From Candidatus Margulisiibacteriota bacterium (lineage in GTDB: Bacteria; Margulisbacteria; Riflemargulisbacteria; GWF2-39-127), in contig QKMY01000061.1 of the NCBI GenBank assembly GCA_003242895.1, positions 1 through 59,823 on the forward strand: 59,823 nucleotides of DNA, in the 5' to 3' direction. The notes beneath the pieces were generated by a model, which was not told the DNA's origin, did not search any database, and saw only the letters and a program-made list of their open reading frames with translations. This document shows positions 38,295 to 48,050 of the stretch, one piece after another (the first letter of the stretch is position 1; every line of letters begins with the position of its first letter). The translations under genes were made by a program, and so were the position numbers.

Positions 38295-39674
38295 ATGGAC
38301 CATGCTAAACAACTTACGGAGCTGACTATTTCCAGGCTTTTATTCAGGTTTTCTTTTCCAGCTATAATCGCTTTGCTGGTAAGCGTTTTTTATAATATTG
38401 TGGATAGATTTTTTGTTGGAAGAGCTATTGGCACGATGGGTATTGCTGCGACTACTGTAGCTCTTCCGATTATGCTGATATTAATGGCCTTTATTATGCT
38501 CGTAGGGGGTGGAGCCGCTACTCTGATAACCCTAAAACTTGGCGCGAAGAAAAAAGAGCGGGCTGAGCTGGTACTTGGCAATTCTTTTACGTTATTTATC
38601 GCTTTTTCGCTAATTCTTTCTGTTTTAGGTTTGGTATTCCTTGATCCCTTGCTGAAAATATTCGGTGCGAGTCAGGACGTATTGCCTTATGCCCGTATTT
38701 ATACCGGGATTATTCTTACCGGCAACATCTTTCAGACCATAGGCTTGGGGATGAACAGTTTTATCCAGGGAGAGGGCAAACCGAAGCTTGCCATGGCAGC
38801 GATGCTCATTGGCTGTTTAGTCAATATACTGCTCTGCCCTTTGTTTATTAATGTATTCAATCTTGGAATCGGCGGATCTGCGTTGGCAACGGTGATCGCA
38901 CAGATGGTGTCAGCGGCTTTTGTTCTGTATTATTATCTTTCTGGCCGCAGTATATTAAAGCTTTATCCCCGAAATCTGCTGCTCGACAGGGGCATTGTTT
39001 TCAGGATTGTTGCAATAGGAGTTGCTCCCTTTTCTATGCAGATAGCCGCGAGTATCCTCAATGCGATATTGAATAACCAGCTGCTTACGTATGGAGGTGA
39101 TACTGCCATATCGGTAATGGGAGTCATCTACAGTATACTCGCACTACTCCTCATGCCGATATCCGGTATTAATCAAGGTATGTTGCCTATAATAGGCCAC
39201 AATTATGGGGCAGGAAAATTCTGTCGTGTACAGAAAACTCTCAAATTGGCCTTGGTTTGTGCAACAATAATTGCAATTGCCGGATTTATATTAACCAGAG
39301 TATACTCTATAGGTTTAATTCATATGTTTAGCAAAGGTAATCATTATGTAGTGATGATGGGCCGTCATGCTATGTTGATCTTTTTTCTGGTGTTTCCGGT
39401 GATGGGTTTGCAGCTTATAACTACCAACTACTTTCAGGCAATTGGAAAAGCAAAGCATATGATGTTCCTTAATCTTTCAAGGCAACTGATCATTCTGATC
39501 CCTGCAATTATTATCCTTCCACGCTTTTGGGGGCTGGATGGAATATGGTATGTGATGCCTCTAGCCGACGCTGCTTCAGCACTTCTTACGGGCATATGGC
39601 TGGTAATGGAGATGCAGCGGTTAAATGTCAAAAAAAGTGAGCAAGCCAGGAATGAAGCAGCTCTTGAATCATGA
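38295..39674 (+). CDS. MATE family efflux transporter
   Basis: This is a protein of about 459 residues with twelve predicted helices in two similar halves. ALLVSVFYNIVDRFFVGRAIG is the conserved first-helix motif of the MATE fold, repeated weakly in the second half as IAASILNAILNNQLLTYGG. GMNSFIQGEGKPKLAM and INQGMLPIIGHNYGAG are the usual loop motifs of the MepA-like branch. It probably exports drugs or metabolites with a sodium or proton gradient. A GTG at 38292 is in frame; I prefer ATG 38295 because AAAGGA lies eight bases upstream. Confidence 0.9.
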   Translation: MDHAKQLTELTISRLLFRFSFPAIIALLVSVFYNIVDRFFVGRAIGTMGIAATTVALPIMLILMAFIMLVGGGAATLITLKLGAKKKERAELVLGNSFTLFIAFSLILSVLGLVFLDPLLKIFGASQDVLPYARIYTGIILTGNIFQTIGLGMNSFIQGEGKPKLAMAAMLIGCLVNILLCPLFINVFNLGIGGSALATVIAQMVSAAFVLYYYLSGRSILKLYPRNLLLDRGIVFRIVAIGVAPFSMQIAASILNAILNNQLLTYGGDTAISVMGVIYSILALLLMPISGINQGMLPIIGHNYGAGKFCRVQKTLKLALVCATIIAIAGFILTRVYSIGLIHMFSKGNHYVVMMGRHAMLIFFLVFPVMGLQLITTNYFQAIGKAKHMMFLNLSRQLIILIPAIIILPRFWGLDGIWYVMPLADAASALLTGIWLVMEMQRLNVKKSEQARNEAALES

Positions 39675-39694
39675 GTTTTGTAATAGCCGGATTA

Positions 39695-40195
39695 TCAGTT
39701 GGCTGTACTTTTAACCGTAACTTCTTGGGTGAAATATTTTTTGTTCCGGTAGAGCAGTATAAATAATGTTGCAGTAATGGCGGTTGTTACGAGTGCGAGA
39801 ACTATGACGGCTGGTTTAGAGAAAACCATATTTATCATATCCGTATCAACTGGTAATCCTTTTTTCACTCTTCCGACGTAGTAGATTGCTTTTACGAAAT
39901 CTGCATTAGCGAATAGTAGTGAAATGGAAAGTATATTTTTGACAAATGATAGTATTACGTTGGCTATTCCTATCTTGTATCCGATTGTTCGTGGTTTGAG
40001 CAGGAACCAGATGGCAAACGCGTCTAAAATCATTATCGGGACTAGAAACGCAAAATATAAAAATCCCAATTCCAAATGATTATAAAGACTGTAATCAAGA
40101 TTTGTGAACCGTATCAGATGTTCGATATTTTTCAGAAAGCTCCAGGTAAATACTACTAATAATGCAATAATTGTTTTCGGGTAATTCAGTTTCAT
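39695..40195 (-). CDS. Small polytopic membrane protein of unknown function
   Basis: The 166-residue protein has four predicted helices: residues about 8-25, 44-66, 75-97 and 128-150. I recognise no family. The start is supported by AAGGAG before the ATG. It converges on the MATE gene with a 20-base gap and stands apart from the phosphatase gene. The C-terminal tail is short and charged. Confidence 0.7.
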   Translation of the reverse strand: MKLNYPKTIIALLVVFTWSFLKNIEHLIRFTNLDYSLYNHLELGFLYFAFLVPIMILDAFAIWFLLKPRTIGYKIGIANVILSFVKNILSISLLFANADFVKAIYYVGRVKKGLPVDTDMINMVFSKPAVIVLALVTTAITATLFILLYRNKKYFTQEVTVKSTAN

Positions 40196-40326
40196 GATAG
40201 CTCCTTATTCAGTTTGGTTTAATATAATGATACCTTATTTGTTGAATAACTGTATAGATCTTATTATGGGAAAAAGGAAAGTTTTTAGGGGTTATTTGGG
40301 ATGTGAGGAGTGAAAGCCGATGCCCT

Positions 40327-41493
40327 TTAGGCTTTGACAATAATATCAATATTGCCGCCTGCCCAGGTCTCGGGGTCATACCAAGGATTAACGGACAGAT
40401 AGTTTGAGGCCCTTAGCGTGAGCCAGTATTCCCCTGGGGGTATCGAGGATAGTTCTGCCTGGTAATGGGTATCGCAAATTTTTGTCATGCGAATGTCTTG
40501 CGGTGCCTTGTTTTCATTTGTATTGCAGTGCAGAAATACAAATGGTTCGACAGGTCCTTCAAAAGACAAATGTGCGCGGACCAACAGCTTCTTATTCGCT
40601 TTGAGGTTTATTCTTTTATTTATAGCGTAATCCTCAAACTCTATACTTTTGATCTTCGTAGAGGATGGCCTCAAACTATCAGGATAGAGTGCTTCCAAGC
40701 TTTCTTTGAGTTGCATGTGCGGATAGATATTCTCTTTTCCTTCGATCATATTATCATCTCCGTGTCGGGCAATATGAACTGCCTGATGATAATTGAGCTG
40801 CTTGTTTTTTGCAAAAATATACGCCACAGCTACGGAACCGGAACGACCAATACCTGCCCGGCAATTGATGAGTATCCTGCGCTCTTTTTCGATTTGAAAA
40901 TTGAGCCAGTCAATTGCTTCAATAATAGATTCATCTGCAATAGGATTATTGCCCCAGTCTCGCAATGGAATGAACTTGTATTGGTTTGAAGGGAAGGCAA
41001 AATTGCCGTGCTCAATCAGGTTAAGGATACAGTCGAACCCAAGTTCAGTTCCCCTATAGGCAGCTTGTGAGTTGCCAACCCAAAGATGTTTATCTACTTG
41101 TTTATAGACCGGGCCGTTAATCCAGGGTTCCGGTTTTTGCGGAGCGACGGTTATTTTATAAGTTTCTGAGGTATATTGCTTTCCATTTATAGAAAGTTTT
41201 GCGTAATAAGTTATTGTTCCAATGCAATCAGGAATAATTGTTGTAACAAATATGTTATTACTGTCGAGGATGAGTTCTCGTTTTTCTATCCTTGAGGCAT
41301 GCCCGGGGTGCTTTACATAGATTTGGGCTTTTATCGCCTTGAGAGCGATTGCTGTTTTACAGGTAAAGTTAATTGTTACCGGTTCGAAAATATAGCAGTT
41401 ATCGTATGAAGCGTATCCCTTAACATCGTAAATGCTTTGATATTTCTCTAGTTTCGGCAAAAAAAATGAAAAATGTTTTTGATCAATTGTCAT
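40327..41493 (-). CDS. Dual-specificity phosphatase-like domain flanked by beta-rich domains
   Basis: The 388-residue protein has a central cysteine phosphatase fold (about 130-275): HLWVGNSQAAYRG, FIPLRDWGNN with the probable general acid D179, and the P-loop INCRAGIGRSGS with C211 and R217. The His normally before the Cys is Asn210. Residues 30-118 and 290-388 are beta-rich and look like carbohydrate-binding or Ig-like modules (LLVRAHLSFEGPVEPFVF, LSSIPPGEYWLTLRASNY). The arrangement recalls glucan phosphatases such as laforin, but whether it binds a glucan is inference. No secretion signal is seen. The neighbours give no clear pathway. Confidence 0.75.
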   Translation of the reverse strand: MTIDQKHFSFFLPKLEKYQSIYDVKGYASYDNCYIFEPVTINFTCKTAIALKAIKAQIYVKHPGHASRIEKRELILDSNNIFVTTIIPDCIGTITYYAKLSINGKQYTSETYKITVAPQKPEPWINGPVYKQVDKHLWVGNSQAAYRGTELGFDCILNLIEHGNFAFPSNQYKFIPLRDWGNNPIADESIIEAIDWLNFQIEKERRILINCRAGIGRSGSVAVAYIFAKNKQLNYHQAVHIARHGDDNMIEGKENIYPHMQLKESLEALYPDSLRPSSTKIKSIEFEDYAINKRINLKANKKLLVRAHLSFEGPVEPFVFLHCNTNENKAPQDIRMTKICDTHYQAELSSIPPGEYWLTLRASNYLSVNPWYDPETWAGGNIDIIVKA

Positions 41494-41541
41494 GGATTTT
41501 CTACTGAGTTATTAGTTGAACATATGATATCGTATCTGCTC

Positions 41542-41571
41542 AAAAAGAGAAAGAAGCAGTAAACTGCTTCT
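41542..41571 (-). terminator. Intrinsic terminator of the first BON gene
   Basis: Read on the minus strand, AGAAGCAG and CTGCTTCT form an 8-base stem around TTTA, followed by TTCTCTTTTT. It lies about 60 bases past the stop of the BON gene, the normal place. Confidence 0.65.
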
Positions 41572-41628
41572 CTAAAGCTATTTCAGTAATTTGATGTTTT
41601 TGCGGCTTAGTAGTTGTGTCCTGAGGGT

Positions 41629-42285
41629 TCACCCGAACCTAAGAAAATCGATAATATCGATCACTCCCGGGGTATGCCTTATGACATCGAGTATGGAATG
41701 GAACCCAGCCCATGTCGGGACTGATCCTCTTACAGTGACTTTTCCCTTTTCGACTTTAATATCGACGGTATCGACTGTAATATTCCGGTCACGGTTGAAT
41801 GCCGCTATAATATTTTCAGCAATAGCTTGATCGCTCAGGTTGTTAGCAGGTACCACCGCGAGTTCATTAATTATTTTTGCAACGCCTTTTATCTTGCAGG
41901 TAAGGTCCTCTGCCAGATGCCTTTTCCAGTAAGCATCGACAGTTCCGCTAATTGTTACAGATCCTTTTTGTACCTCAATGTTGATATGGGCAGCTTCGAT
42001 CGATGGGTTCCATAGAAGTATATCTCGAACCCGGCTACTGATCTCTTTGTCCGAAGGTAGTTCAAGCCCAGGTCTAAAGTGGACAATGAGTTCGTTGCGC
42101 ACACTGGTGACTCCCGGCACGTTATAGGCATCCTTTTGCGCAACTTTTTTCCCGAAATAGTCTGAGACCGATCCGAATAGTGTTACTTTGTCGCCTTTGA
42201 CTTCGACGCTTATGTCCGAGGCATCAACCCGGCTATCCCAGTATAGCTGGTCCTGTACGTTTTTCATGATTTCTTCTTTTGACAT
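41629..42285 (-). CDS. Protein with three BON domains (paralogue 1)
   Basis: This is a protein of about 218 residues with three tandem BON domains of about 70 residues. Each has a helix-strand unit ending in a Gly-Ser/Thr-Val or Val-Thr-Gly turn (KVTLFGSVSDYFGK, SVTISGTVDAYWKR, KVTVRGSVPTWAGF). BON domains bind phospholipids and are found in stress-induced envelope proteins such as OsmY. No signal peptide is present at this start. An in-frame ATG at 42324 exists. The start at 42285 aligns with the paralogue at 50142-50804 (SKEEIMKNVQDQLYWDSRV against TEEEIREDVLNHLYWDSRV) and has a G-rich ribosome site. Confidence 0.85.
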   Translation of the reverse strand: MSKEEIMKNVQDQLYWDSRVDASDISVEVKGDKVTLFGSVSDYFGKKVAQKDAYNVPGVTSVRNELIVHFRPGLELPSDKEISSRVRDILLWNPSIEAAHINIEVQKGSVTISGTVDAYWKRHLAEDLTCKIKGVAKIINELAVVPANNLSDQAIAENIIAAFNRDRNITVDTVDIKVEKGKVTVRGSVPTWAGFHSILDVIRHTPGVIDIIDFLRFG

Positions 42286-42345
42286 AGCCCACCCCCGTAT
42301 ATCAGCAATTATGAACAAGAACATCCTGTGCCGAGTTCGCGCTTG

Positions 42346-42374
42346 ATACTACATCTCACCTGTGGACGCGTCAA
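42346..42374 (-). promoter_or_regulatory. Promoter of BON gene 1, shared with BON gene 2
   Basis: On the minus strand TTGACG (42374-42369) and TAGTAT (42351-42346) are 17 bases apart. The -10 region reads GATGTAGTATC and is followed closely by GCGAA. The same arrangement, with the same box sequences, precedes the second BON gene at 50861-50889. Confidence 0.65.
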
Positions 42375-42419
42375 TAATCTGATATTTTGACATATGATGT
42401 CACCTTGTGAATATTAATA

Positions 42420-42452
42420 GCCTTAACCCCGAATGAATCCAAGGGTTAAGGC
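42420..42452 (-). terminator. Hairpin after the FAD/Rieske gene
   Basis: GCCTTAACCC (42420-42429) and GGGTTAAGGC (42443-42452) form a perfect 10-base stem with a 13-base loop, about 22 bases past the oxidoreductase stop. There is no clear T-run, so it may be a weak terminator or an RNA-stability hairpin. Confidence 0.5.
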
Positions 42453-42474
42453 AAATATCAAATATTTCTATAGG

Positions 42475-44055
42475 TTATTCAAGATTAATTTCTCCCAGAT
42501 CGGTTACTGCCGGGTCATGGATAACGCAGCCTTTATAATTGAACCGTGAGCCGTGGCACTGGCAATCCCAGGTGCTTTCTGCTTCGTTCCAAGTGACTGT
42601 ACAGCCCATATGTGTGCAATTGCCGGATAGCGTATAGATGTTCCCATCAGGGTCTTTATAGGCTGCTACTTTGTGGTCTTTGGCTTGAAGCAGCGCTCCT
42701 TCCCCCAACCCCAATTGTAATGGGTCCCCTGCAGGAGGCGATGGCGGAGTTTCTGACGCCAATCCCACAGCAAAGATGTTTTCTTTTTTAGCTTGTTCTA
42801 TATCGAATCTACCAGGATCAAAAACCTGTGACCAGGGGTTTTGCTTTCCTTGTATTAGATCTGTTAAGATCATCCCTGCGACAGTTCCATGGGTCATTCC
42901 CCACTTTTTAAATCCGGTTGCTACATACAGGTGACTGGAATCCTGGGTGAGCTTTCCAATATAGGGAACGAGATCTACAGATATGTAGTCTTCTGTGGTC
43001 CATCTGTACTCAACTGAAGTTACCTTGAATAGCTTTTTCGTGGCTTCTTCGAGTTTTTTATAGTGGATGATTGTATTTCCTCCTTGTCCGGTTCTGTGGT
43101 TTTCTCCGACAGCTATGACTAACTGCCCGGTTTCCACCGGATGTGAACGTAGAGAGTAAACCGGATTTCCGGTGCTTATATACATACCTTCAGGGAATGT
43201 TTCTTCAATTTTCAGACCTAAGGCATAGGACTGACTGGGGAACAGACGTGCGTTATATAGGCCATATTTATCATTAAAAGGATAGTTTGTTGCTATTATG
43301 ACATTTTTTGCCTTGAACTCACCCTTGTCTGTGATGACAGTGCACGGCGTTCCTTCCTTAACATCTACTGCTCTGGTTTTTTCAAAAATGTAACTTCCGT
43401 TACCATCGATTATTTTAGCGAGTGACAAAAGATATTTCCGGGGATGGAACTGAGCTTGATTATCAAAACGTATTGCTCCGTCAACCTTAAATGGAAGCGG
43501 GATAGATTCGACGAACGTAGCCGGTAGCCCAAGCTTTTTGGCGGCGGCTACCTCTTCGATAACCTGATCCCTCTTTCCACCAGGGAGGGTATAAGTATAA
43601 GCCGGTTGCCGAATGAATTCACAGTCAATGTGATGTTCCTCTGCTAAGGAAGCTATTTTCTCGATTCCTGCCTGGTTGGCATCAGCGTATTGCCTGGCAA
43701 GGACTTCACCGAATTTAGCGATAAGGTAGGCATAGGTGAGTGAATGCTGTGAGGTTATTTTTGCAGTCGTATTCCCTGTGACGCCTTTTATTATTCTATC
43801 TGATTCAATAACGGCAACTGATAGCCCGGCTTTCTTGAGCAAAAGAGCTGAAGTAATCCCGGTTATTCCTCCTCCGATGACAGCTACATCAACTGTCATA
43901 GCTTTTTTTAAATTTGGGAAGTTGGTTTCAGGCGTTGTTGCTATCCAGAACGATTCAGGTTTGCCAGGAATTCCTTTGTAAATATGGGCACTCACATTAA
44001 TCCCCCCCTTTTTTGATTCAGAGCTTTTTGTTGCAGAGTATTTATCATAGTTCAT
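42475..44055 (-). CDS. FAD-dependent oxidoreductase with a C-terminal Rieske domain
   Basis: The 526-residue protein has a DAO-type FAD fold with VAVIGGGITGITSALLL as the dinucleotide loop and GVTGNTTAKITSQHS after it, then YVATGFKKWGMTHGTVAG near the end of the fold. The last 90 residues are a Rieske domain with ligands in CTHMGCTVTWN and DCQCHGSRFNYKG. The family oxidises unknown amine or alcohol substrates and passes electrons to the 2Fe-2S centre. A GTG at 43995 is an alternative start with a strong GGGGGG site and would give 506 residues. The gene is probably cytoplasmic and monocistronic. Confidence 0.88.
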   Translation of the reverse strand: MNYDKYSATKSSESKKGGINVSAHIYKGIPGKPESFWIATTPETNFPNLKKAMTVDVAVIGGGITGITSALLLKKAGLSVAVIESDRIIKGVTGNTTAKITSQHSLTYAYLIAKFGEVLARQYADANQAGIEKIASLAEEHHIDCEFIRQPAYTYTLPGGKRDQVIEEVAAAKKLGLPATFVESIPLPFKVDGAIRFDNQAQFHPRKYLLSLAKIIDGNGSYIFEKTRAVDVKEGTPCTVITDKGEFKAKNVIIATNYPFNDKYGLYNARLFPSQSYALGLKIEETFPEGMYISTGNPVYSLRSHPVETGQLVIAVGENHRTGQGGNTIIHYKKLEEATKKLFKVTSVEYRWTTEDYISVDLVPYIGKLTQDSSHLYVATGFKKWGMTHGTVAGMILTDLIQGKQNPWSQVFDPGRFDIEQAKKENIFAVGLASETPPSPPAGDPLQLGLGEGALLQAKDHKVAAYKDPDGNIYTLSGNCTHMGCTVTWNEAESTWDCQCHGSRFNYKGCVIHDPAVTDLGEINLE

Positions 44056-44151
44056 TAGGGATGTATAGGAACTGATAGCCGCATGGTATGGGCAAAAATG
44101 AAGTCAAAAATTCCTGTATGAAGTGTTAGTGTTTTTTTGTTTTTGGACTTA

Positions 44152-44793
44152 TTAAGCAGCCTTGAGTATCGAGTCATATTGTTTATTAATATTTGTTTTT
44201 ACTAGGCTATCAACAAGGTGGATAAAGTTATTTCTTTCGACAAGTTCGCTGAGCATCTGTGTGTTGTCAGCAAGTCCTAATTCTTTTGCTGCTTGAATTG
44301 CTTTCTGGTCTGCGAAAGGAAACAGTTCTTCCCATATTGACTGTATTTCCCTGAAGAATATATCTGTACCCACATCGCCGATCCCATTGAATTGCTTTAA
44401 TAGCTGGCGTTCTTGTTGCGGATCATGGTGAGCAGCTTCTCTTAGCTGGTTCAAATCTCCATGATAATGATTTATGATCTTCCTTGAGTTTTCTTCGAGC
44501 TTAGACGAGGTTGACTCATCATATCTGGCATATCCGGCCCGATCGAGTGCTTCAACTCGTTGTTGCCAGCTAGCCTCAATCATTTTCTGAGGGGATGTCC
44601 AGCCGGCTGCAAAAAGTTCTTTAGCTGCCTTGACTGCTATATCTGACCTTATCCTGGTGCTGAATAACAATGCGGAACAGAATAACTTGAACAGTTCCGT
44701 TGGGGAATTGTCTATTTTTATCCCCACATCCGCTGCAAATGTTGTAGTGTATTTTTGGAGAAGAAGGTTTATGGTTTTTTGCTTGTCTGTCAT
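44152..44793 (-). CDS. HhH-GPD-like protein, DNA glycosylase fold without the catalytic Lys
   Basis: The 213-residue helical protein resembles endonuclease III-type proteins. LFKLFCSALLFSTRIRSD and AAKELFAAGWTSPQKMIEAS fill the first helical domain, and LLKQFNGIGDVGTDIFFREI is the helix-hairpin-helix. In endonuclease III this motif carries a catalytic Lys (LPGVGRKTA), but here the position is Val. The later Asp seems to be kept in FPFADQKAI. There is no iron-sulphur Cys cluster. It could be a monofunctional glycosylase or a non-catalytic relative. GGAGGAG stands before the ATG. Confidence 0.65.
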   Translation of the reverse strand: MTDKQKTINLLLQKYTTTFAADVGIKIDNSPTELFKLFCSALLFSTRIRSDIAVKAAKELFAAGWTSPQKMIEASWQQRVEALDRAGYARYDESTSSKLEENSRKIINHYHGDLNQLREAAHHDPQQERQLLKQFNGIGDVGTDIFFREIQSIWEELFPFADQKAIQAAKELGLADNTQMLSELVERNNFIHLVDSLVKTNINKQYDSILKAA

Positions 44794-45089
44794 AGCTACT
44801 CCTCCTTTTTTTTATCTGCCAGGATCAAGGAGAGAATAATAAGTTTTTCACCTGAAATGTCAATCTTTATTCTGGTAGCGCTTTTCCGAAGTTCCAGATT
44901 TCACACTGTGGCCAGTGTATTTTTAAATTCAGATAACTTTTTTTAGGTTCAATGACTTGCTTGCTATTTCGGACAATATGATTAGAATGCTGCATGTCGT
45001 CGGAGTGCTGGAATATTATGGTGGCGGATTGTTAGATTTAAAATAATGTATTGTCTTTATCGGATTAATGAGCCGTAAGGATAATTGTT

Positions 45090-46757
45090 GTGATAGCTCT
45101 TTTAGCTGCATTGCCAATTGTTATTGTCGGTGTTCTAATGGTGGCTTTCGATTGGCCGTCACGGAGAGCGATGCCGATCGGCTGGCTGGCTGCCTCTATC
45201 ATTGCTCTGACAGCTTGGAAAATGCCGGTACGCTGGCTCGCAGCGGCTTCTATTGCCGGAGCAATTAATGCCTTGGATATCCTTATTATTGTTTTTGGTG
45301 CTTTGTTACTGCTTCAACTGCTAAAGAAAAGCGGCGGCATCCATGGAATCTCACAATCTATGGCATCAATTTCTACTGATAGAAGAGTTCAGGTCATCAT
45401 TATCGCCTGGCTTCTGGGCTCGTTTTTCGAGGGTGCTGCGGGGTTCGGGACAGCTGCGGGTGTTGCAGCGCCATTGCTTGTTGGAATGGGCTTTCCCCCG
45501 CTGATTGCGGCAATCTCGTCATTAGTTGCCGATAGCGCTTCAGTCTCTTTCGGGGCTGTCGGTGTGCCGATTTGGGGAGGTTTCGCGCCTTTAGAACATG
45601 TTGCTAAAATGCCGGTTTTAAGCCAGGGCACTCCTATGGGTTTTGAACAGTTTTTGCATAGCATCGGTATATTTGCGGCCCTTTTACATTTTCTGGTAGG
45701 GACATTTATCCCTCTAATTATTCTTGCGATGATGACTAAAATAACCGAGGGATCGTTTAAACCGGGGTTGCAGGCCTGGCCGCTTGCTTTTGCCGGTGGG
45801 TTATCCTTTACTGTCCCGGAATTGCTTATTGCAATTGCAGCTGGTCCTGAACTTCCATCGCTTCTCGGCTCGCTGATCGGTCTTCCGGTTTTTATTTATA
45901 TTGTTAAACGCGGATATTTTCTTCCCAAAAAACCCTGGGACTTCCCGCCTCATGACCAATGGAAAGCCGGGTGGGAGGGAGAACTGCCTGCCGGAGAAGA
46001 ACCTGTGCCGCGAACAAAAGTTATCAGTCCTTTCCTGGCCTGGTTCCCATATCTTTTCATCGGTGTAATTCTGTTGTTCACCAGATTAGAGGTTTTTCAT
46101 CTGGCTCCAGTACTAAAATTGTGGAGCCTGTCTTGGAACAGTATTCTTGGTACATCGATTAATGCTGCTATTATCCCTTTTTATAACCCGGGAATATTCC
46201 CTTTTATCGGGATCGCCTTGCTTATTCCTTTATTACACGGACTCGATAAAGAGAGCACTTTCAAGGCATGGAAGGAGACGTTCCATCTGATCCAGCATGC
46301 TGCAATTGCTTTGTTTTTTGCTTTGGCTATGGTATTTGTGATGATCAACTCAGGAGAAGCATTTCATTCTGATTCGATGCTTATTGTGATGGCCAAAGCA
46401 GCTTCCGGATTAGGTGGACAGGTATGGTATTTGATCGCACCGCTGGTCGGGATCCTCGGTACGTTTATCTCGGGAAGTAATACGGTCTCCGATATTATGT
46501 TCGGGACCTTTCAATATAGTACGGCGGTTGTCTCGGGGTTGCCGGTGATACCTATCTTAGCTTTACAGGCAGTGGGCGGAGCTGCCGGACATATGCTCTG
46601 TATTCATAATGTTGTTGCCGCGCTTACAACTGTCGGCCTGGTTGGAAAAGAGGGTCTTGTTATCAGAGAAAACCTTCTGGTGTGCCTCTGGTACGGACTG
46701 ATGGCAGGCGTGATAACTTGGCTCGCCGTCGCTTTTTTTGTTCCCGGCATACCCTAA
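45090..46757 (+). CDS. lctP: L-lactate permease (LctP family)
   Basis: This is a 555-residue membrane protein with about thirteen helices. [25 protein letters not shown] and [14 protein letters not shown] are the LctP signature, and [21 protein letters not shown] and [17 protein letters not shown] lie near the C-terminus. It imports lactate or glycolate with protons. The start is GTG preceded by AAGG nine bases away. No lactate dehydrogenase genes are next to it, but the FAD/Rieske and alcohol dehydrogenase genes are near. Confidence 0.93.
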   Translation: MIALLAALPIVIVGVLMVAFDWPSRRAMPIGWLAASIIALTAWKMPVRWLAAASIAGAINALDILIIVFGALLLLQLLKKSGGIHGISQSMASISTDRRVQVIIIAWLLGSFFEGAAGFGTAAGVAAPLLVGMGFPPLIAAISSLVADSASVSFGAVGVPIWGGFAPLEHVAKMPVLSQGTPMGFEQFLHSIGIFAALLHFLVGTFIPLIILAMMTKITEGSFKPGLQAWPLAFAGGLSFTVPELLIAIAAGPELPSLLGSLIGLPVFIYIVKRGYFLPKKPWDFPPHDQWKAGWEGELPAGEEPVPRTKVISPFLAWFPYLFIGVILLFTRLEVFHLAPVLKLWSLSWNSILGTSINAAIIPFYNPGIFPFIGIALLIPLLHGLDKESTFKAWKETFHLIQHAAIALFFALAMVFVMINSGEAFHSDSMLIVMAKAASGLGGQVWYLIAPLVGILGTFISGSNTVSDIMFGTFQYSTAVVSGLPVIPILALQAVGGAAGHMLCIHNVVAALTTVGLVGKEGLVIRENLLVCLWYGLMAGVITWLAVAFFVPGIP

Positions 46758-46799
46758 ATCCGGATAAGTTGCTGAAAACATCAACCGTCCTATTTCACA

Positions 46800-46844
46800 A
46801 GTAAAAAGCGACCTTTTTCCCGCGTTTATTGAAATGCTTTTACT
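46800..46844. terminator. Possible bidirectional terminator between lctP and the TPR-glycosyltransferase
   Basis: AGTAAAAAGC (46800-46809) and GCTTTTACT (46836-46844) pair with one bulge around a 26-base loop, in the gap between two convergent genes. The A/T-rich arms would provide T-runs in both directions. Confidence 0.4.
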
Positions 46845-46850
46845 CTTTTG

Positions 46851-48050
46851 CTAAAGAAGTTCAACGTGACTGTAGTCTAGTTTTGCGGGGTTTTCGTATA
46901 TGTCGATTATTGTTTCTTTTTGGTCCTTCAAAGCTTCAAAATCAATATGTGTGGTATCGGTGTATTCCGGTTGCAGCGATTTTTCTCCCCACTTTTCTCT
47001 GAATTGCTTGTATGCAGCTTGTACCAGGTCTCTTCTGTTGGACATGAGCTGTGTATATTCTTTTGATTGTCCCTTGATATGTCCGGCTCCTTCATGATGG
47101 AGCCATGCGCCTTTAGCACACACTAATTTAAAGCCGGCTCTTTGTGCTCGAAGACCATAATCCGGATCTCCGAAATAACCGAAAAACCGGGTGTCTAGTA
47201 TGCCGATCTTGTCTACTACAGCTTTTTTTATCAGAATAGCGTCTCCTGATAAAATATTGTTTTCTTCGCGGGTATATTGGTAACAGTCTGCGATATAGGC
47301 CGAGAATCTCAGGATATCCTTGTAATCGAGGACAGGAAATGGTGGTACGATTATATATTCGTTGTGGCTGTCAGTATACTGTGAGGTGCCTCTTACAATA
47401 CCTATCTGCTGGTCCTGAGCAGATACTTCCAGTAGTGTTTTTACAAATTCAGGAGTTATCATCATGTCGTTGCTCAGAAAGATGATGTTATCTCCTGTTG
47501 ATTGTGATAATCCGTAACTAAATGACCCGGTATAGTGTAAATGTTTCTTGCTATTAATTATTTTGACCGCACCTTTGACTTGTTCCCGGAATTTTAAAAA
47601 TAGATCAATAATGCCATGTTTTGGATCTGAATCGTCATTTATTAAGATATATTCTGTATCTTTTGTTAAGAAAGAGAATGTGAACGCTACTGATCGAAGA
47701 CATTTTAAGGTAAGGAGCTTATTATTTCTAACGGGAATTATGACAGAAAATTTAGGCTGGGTGATTTTTTTATTATCCGGGAGATTATTTTCTTTATTTT
47801 CTGTTTTTTTTTCGGGAACCGTTAAAAAATCATTATAGGCTGTTACCACGCGCTCATAGTTCCCTGCATTTTTTTTTATATCGAAAAGCTTCTTATGGGC
47901 TTTCGTATGATTGCAGTCCATTTCAATAATTGAGCGATAGAGGTCAGTAGCCTCTTTGAGGTTACCAGCTTGGTGATAAAGGTCAGCTTTGAAGAGCAGA
48001 CTTTCTGAATCAGGAGATGCGTTTTGTTCGGAGGTCATAAGCTCGCTCAT
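46851..48050 (-). CDS. GT2 family glycosyltransferase with N-terminal TPR
   Basis: The 399-residue protein has a TPR pair at about 15-80 (LLFKADLYHQAGNLKEATDLY) and a GT2 domain from about 100: FSVIIPVRNNKLLTLKCLRSV, YILINDDSDPKHG, IIFLSNDMMITPEFV and FFGYFGDPDYGLRAQRAG, with an acidic and His-rich segment (GAWLHHEGAGHIKG) typical of rhamnosyl-type GT2 enzymes. It likely modifies a protein or glycan in the cytoplasm. The TPR may bind the acceptor. It converges on lctP and diverges from the alcohol dehydrogenase. Confidence 0.85.
   Translation of the reverse strand: MSELMTSEQNASPDSESLLFKADLYHQAGNLKEATDLYRSIIEMDCNHTKAHKKLFDIKKNAGNYERVVTAYNDFLTVPEKKTENKENNLPDNKKITQPKFSVIIPVRNNKLLTLKCLRSVAFTFSFLTKDTEYILINDDSDPKHGIIDLFLKFREQVKGAVKIINSKKHLHYTGSFSYGLSQSTGDNIIFLSNDMMITPEFVKTLLEVSAQDQQIGIVRGTSQYTDSHNEYIIVPPFPVLDYKDILRFSAYIADCYQYTREENNILSGDAILIKKAVVDKIGILDTRFFGYFGDPDYGLRAQRAGFKLVCAKGAWLHHEGAGHIKGQSKEYTQLMSNRRDLVQAAYKQFREKWGEKSLQPEYTDTTHIDFEALKDQKETIIDIYENPAKLDYSHVELL

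Noticed and set aside
41629-42324. Longer start of BON protein 1 at 42324
   Set aside because: The extra 13 residues have no counterpart in the paralogue, and the ATG at 42285 has a better ribosome binding site.
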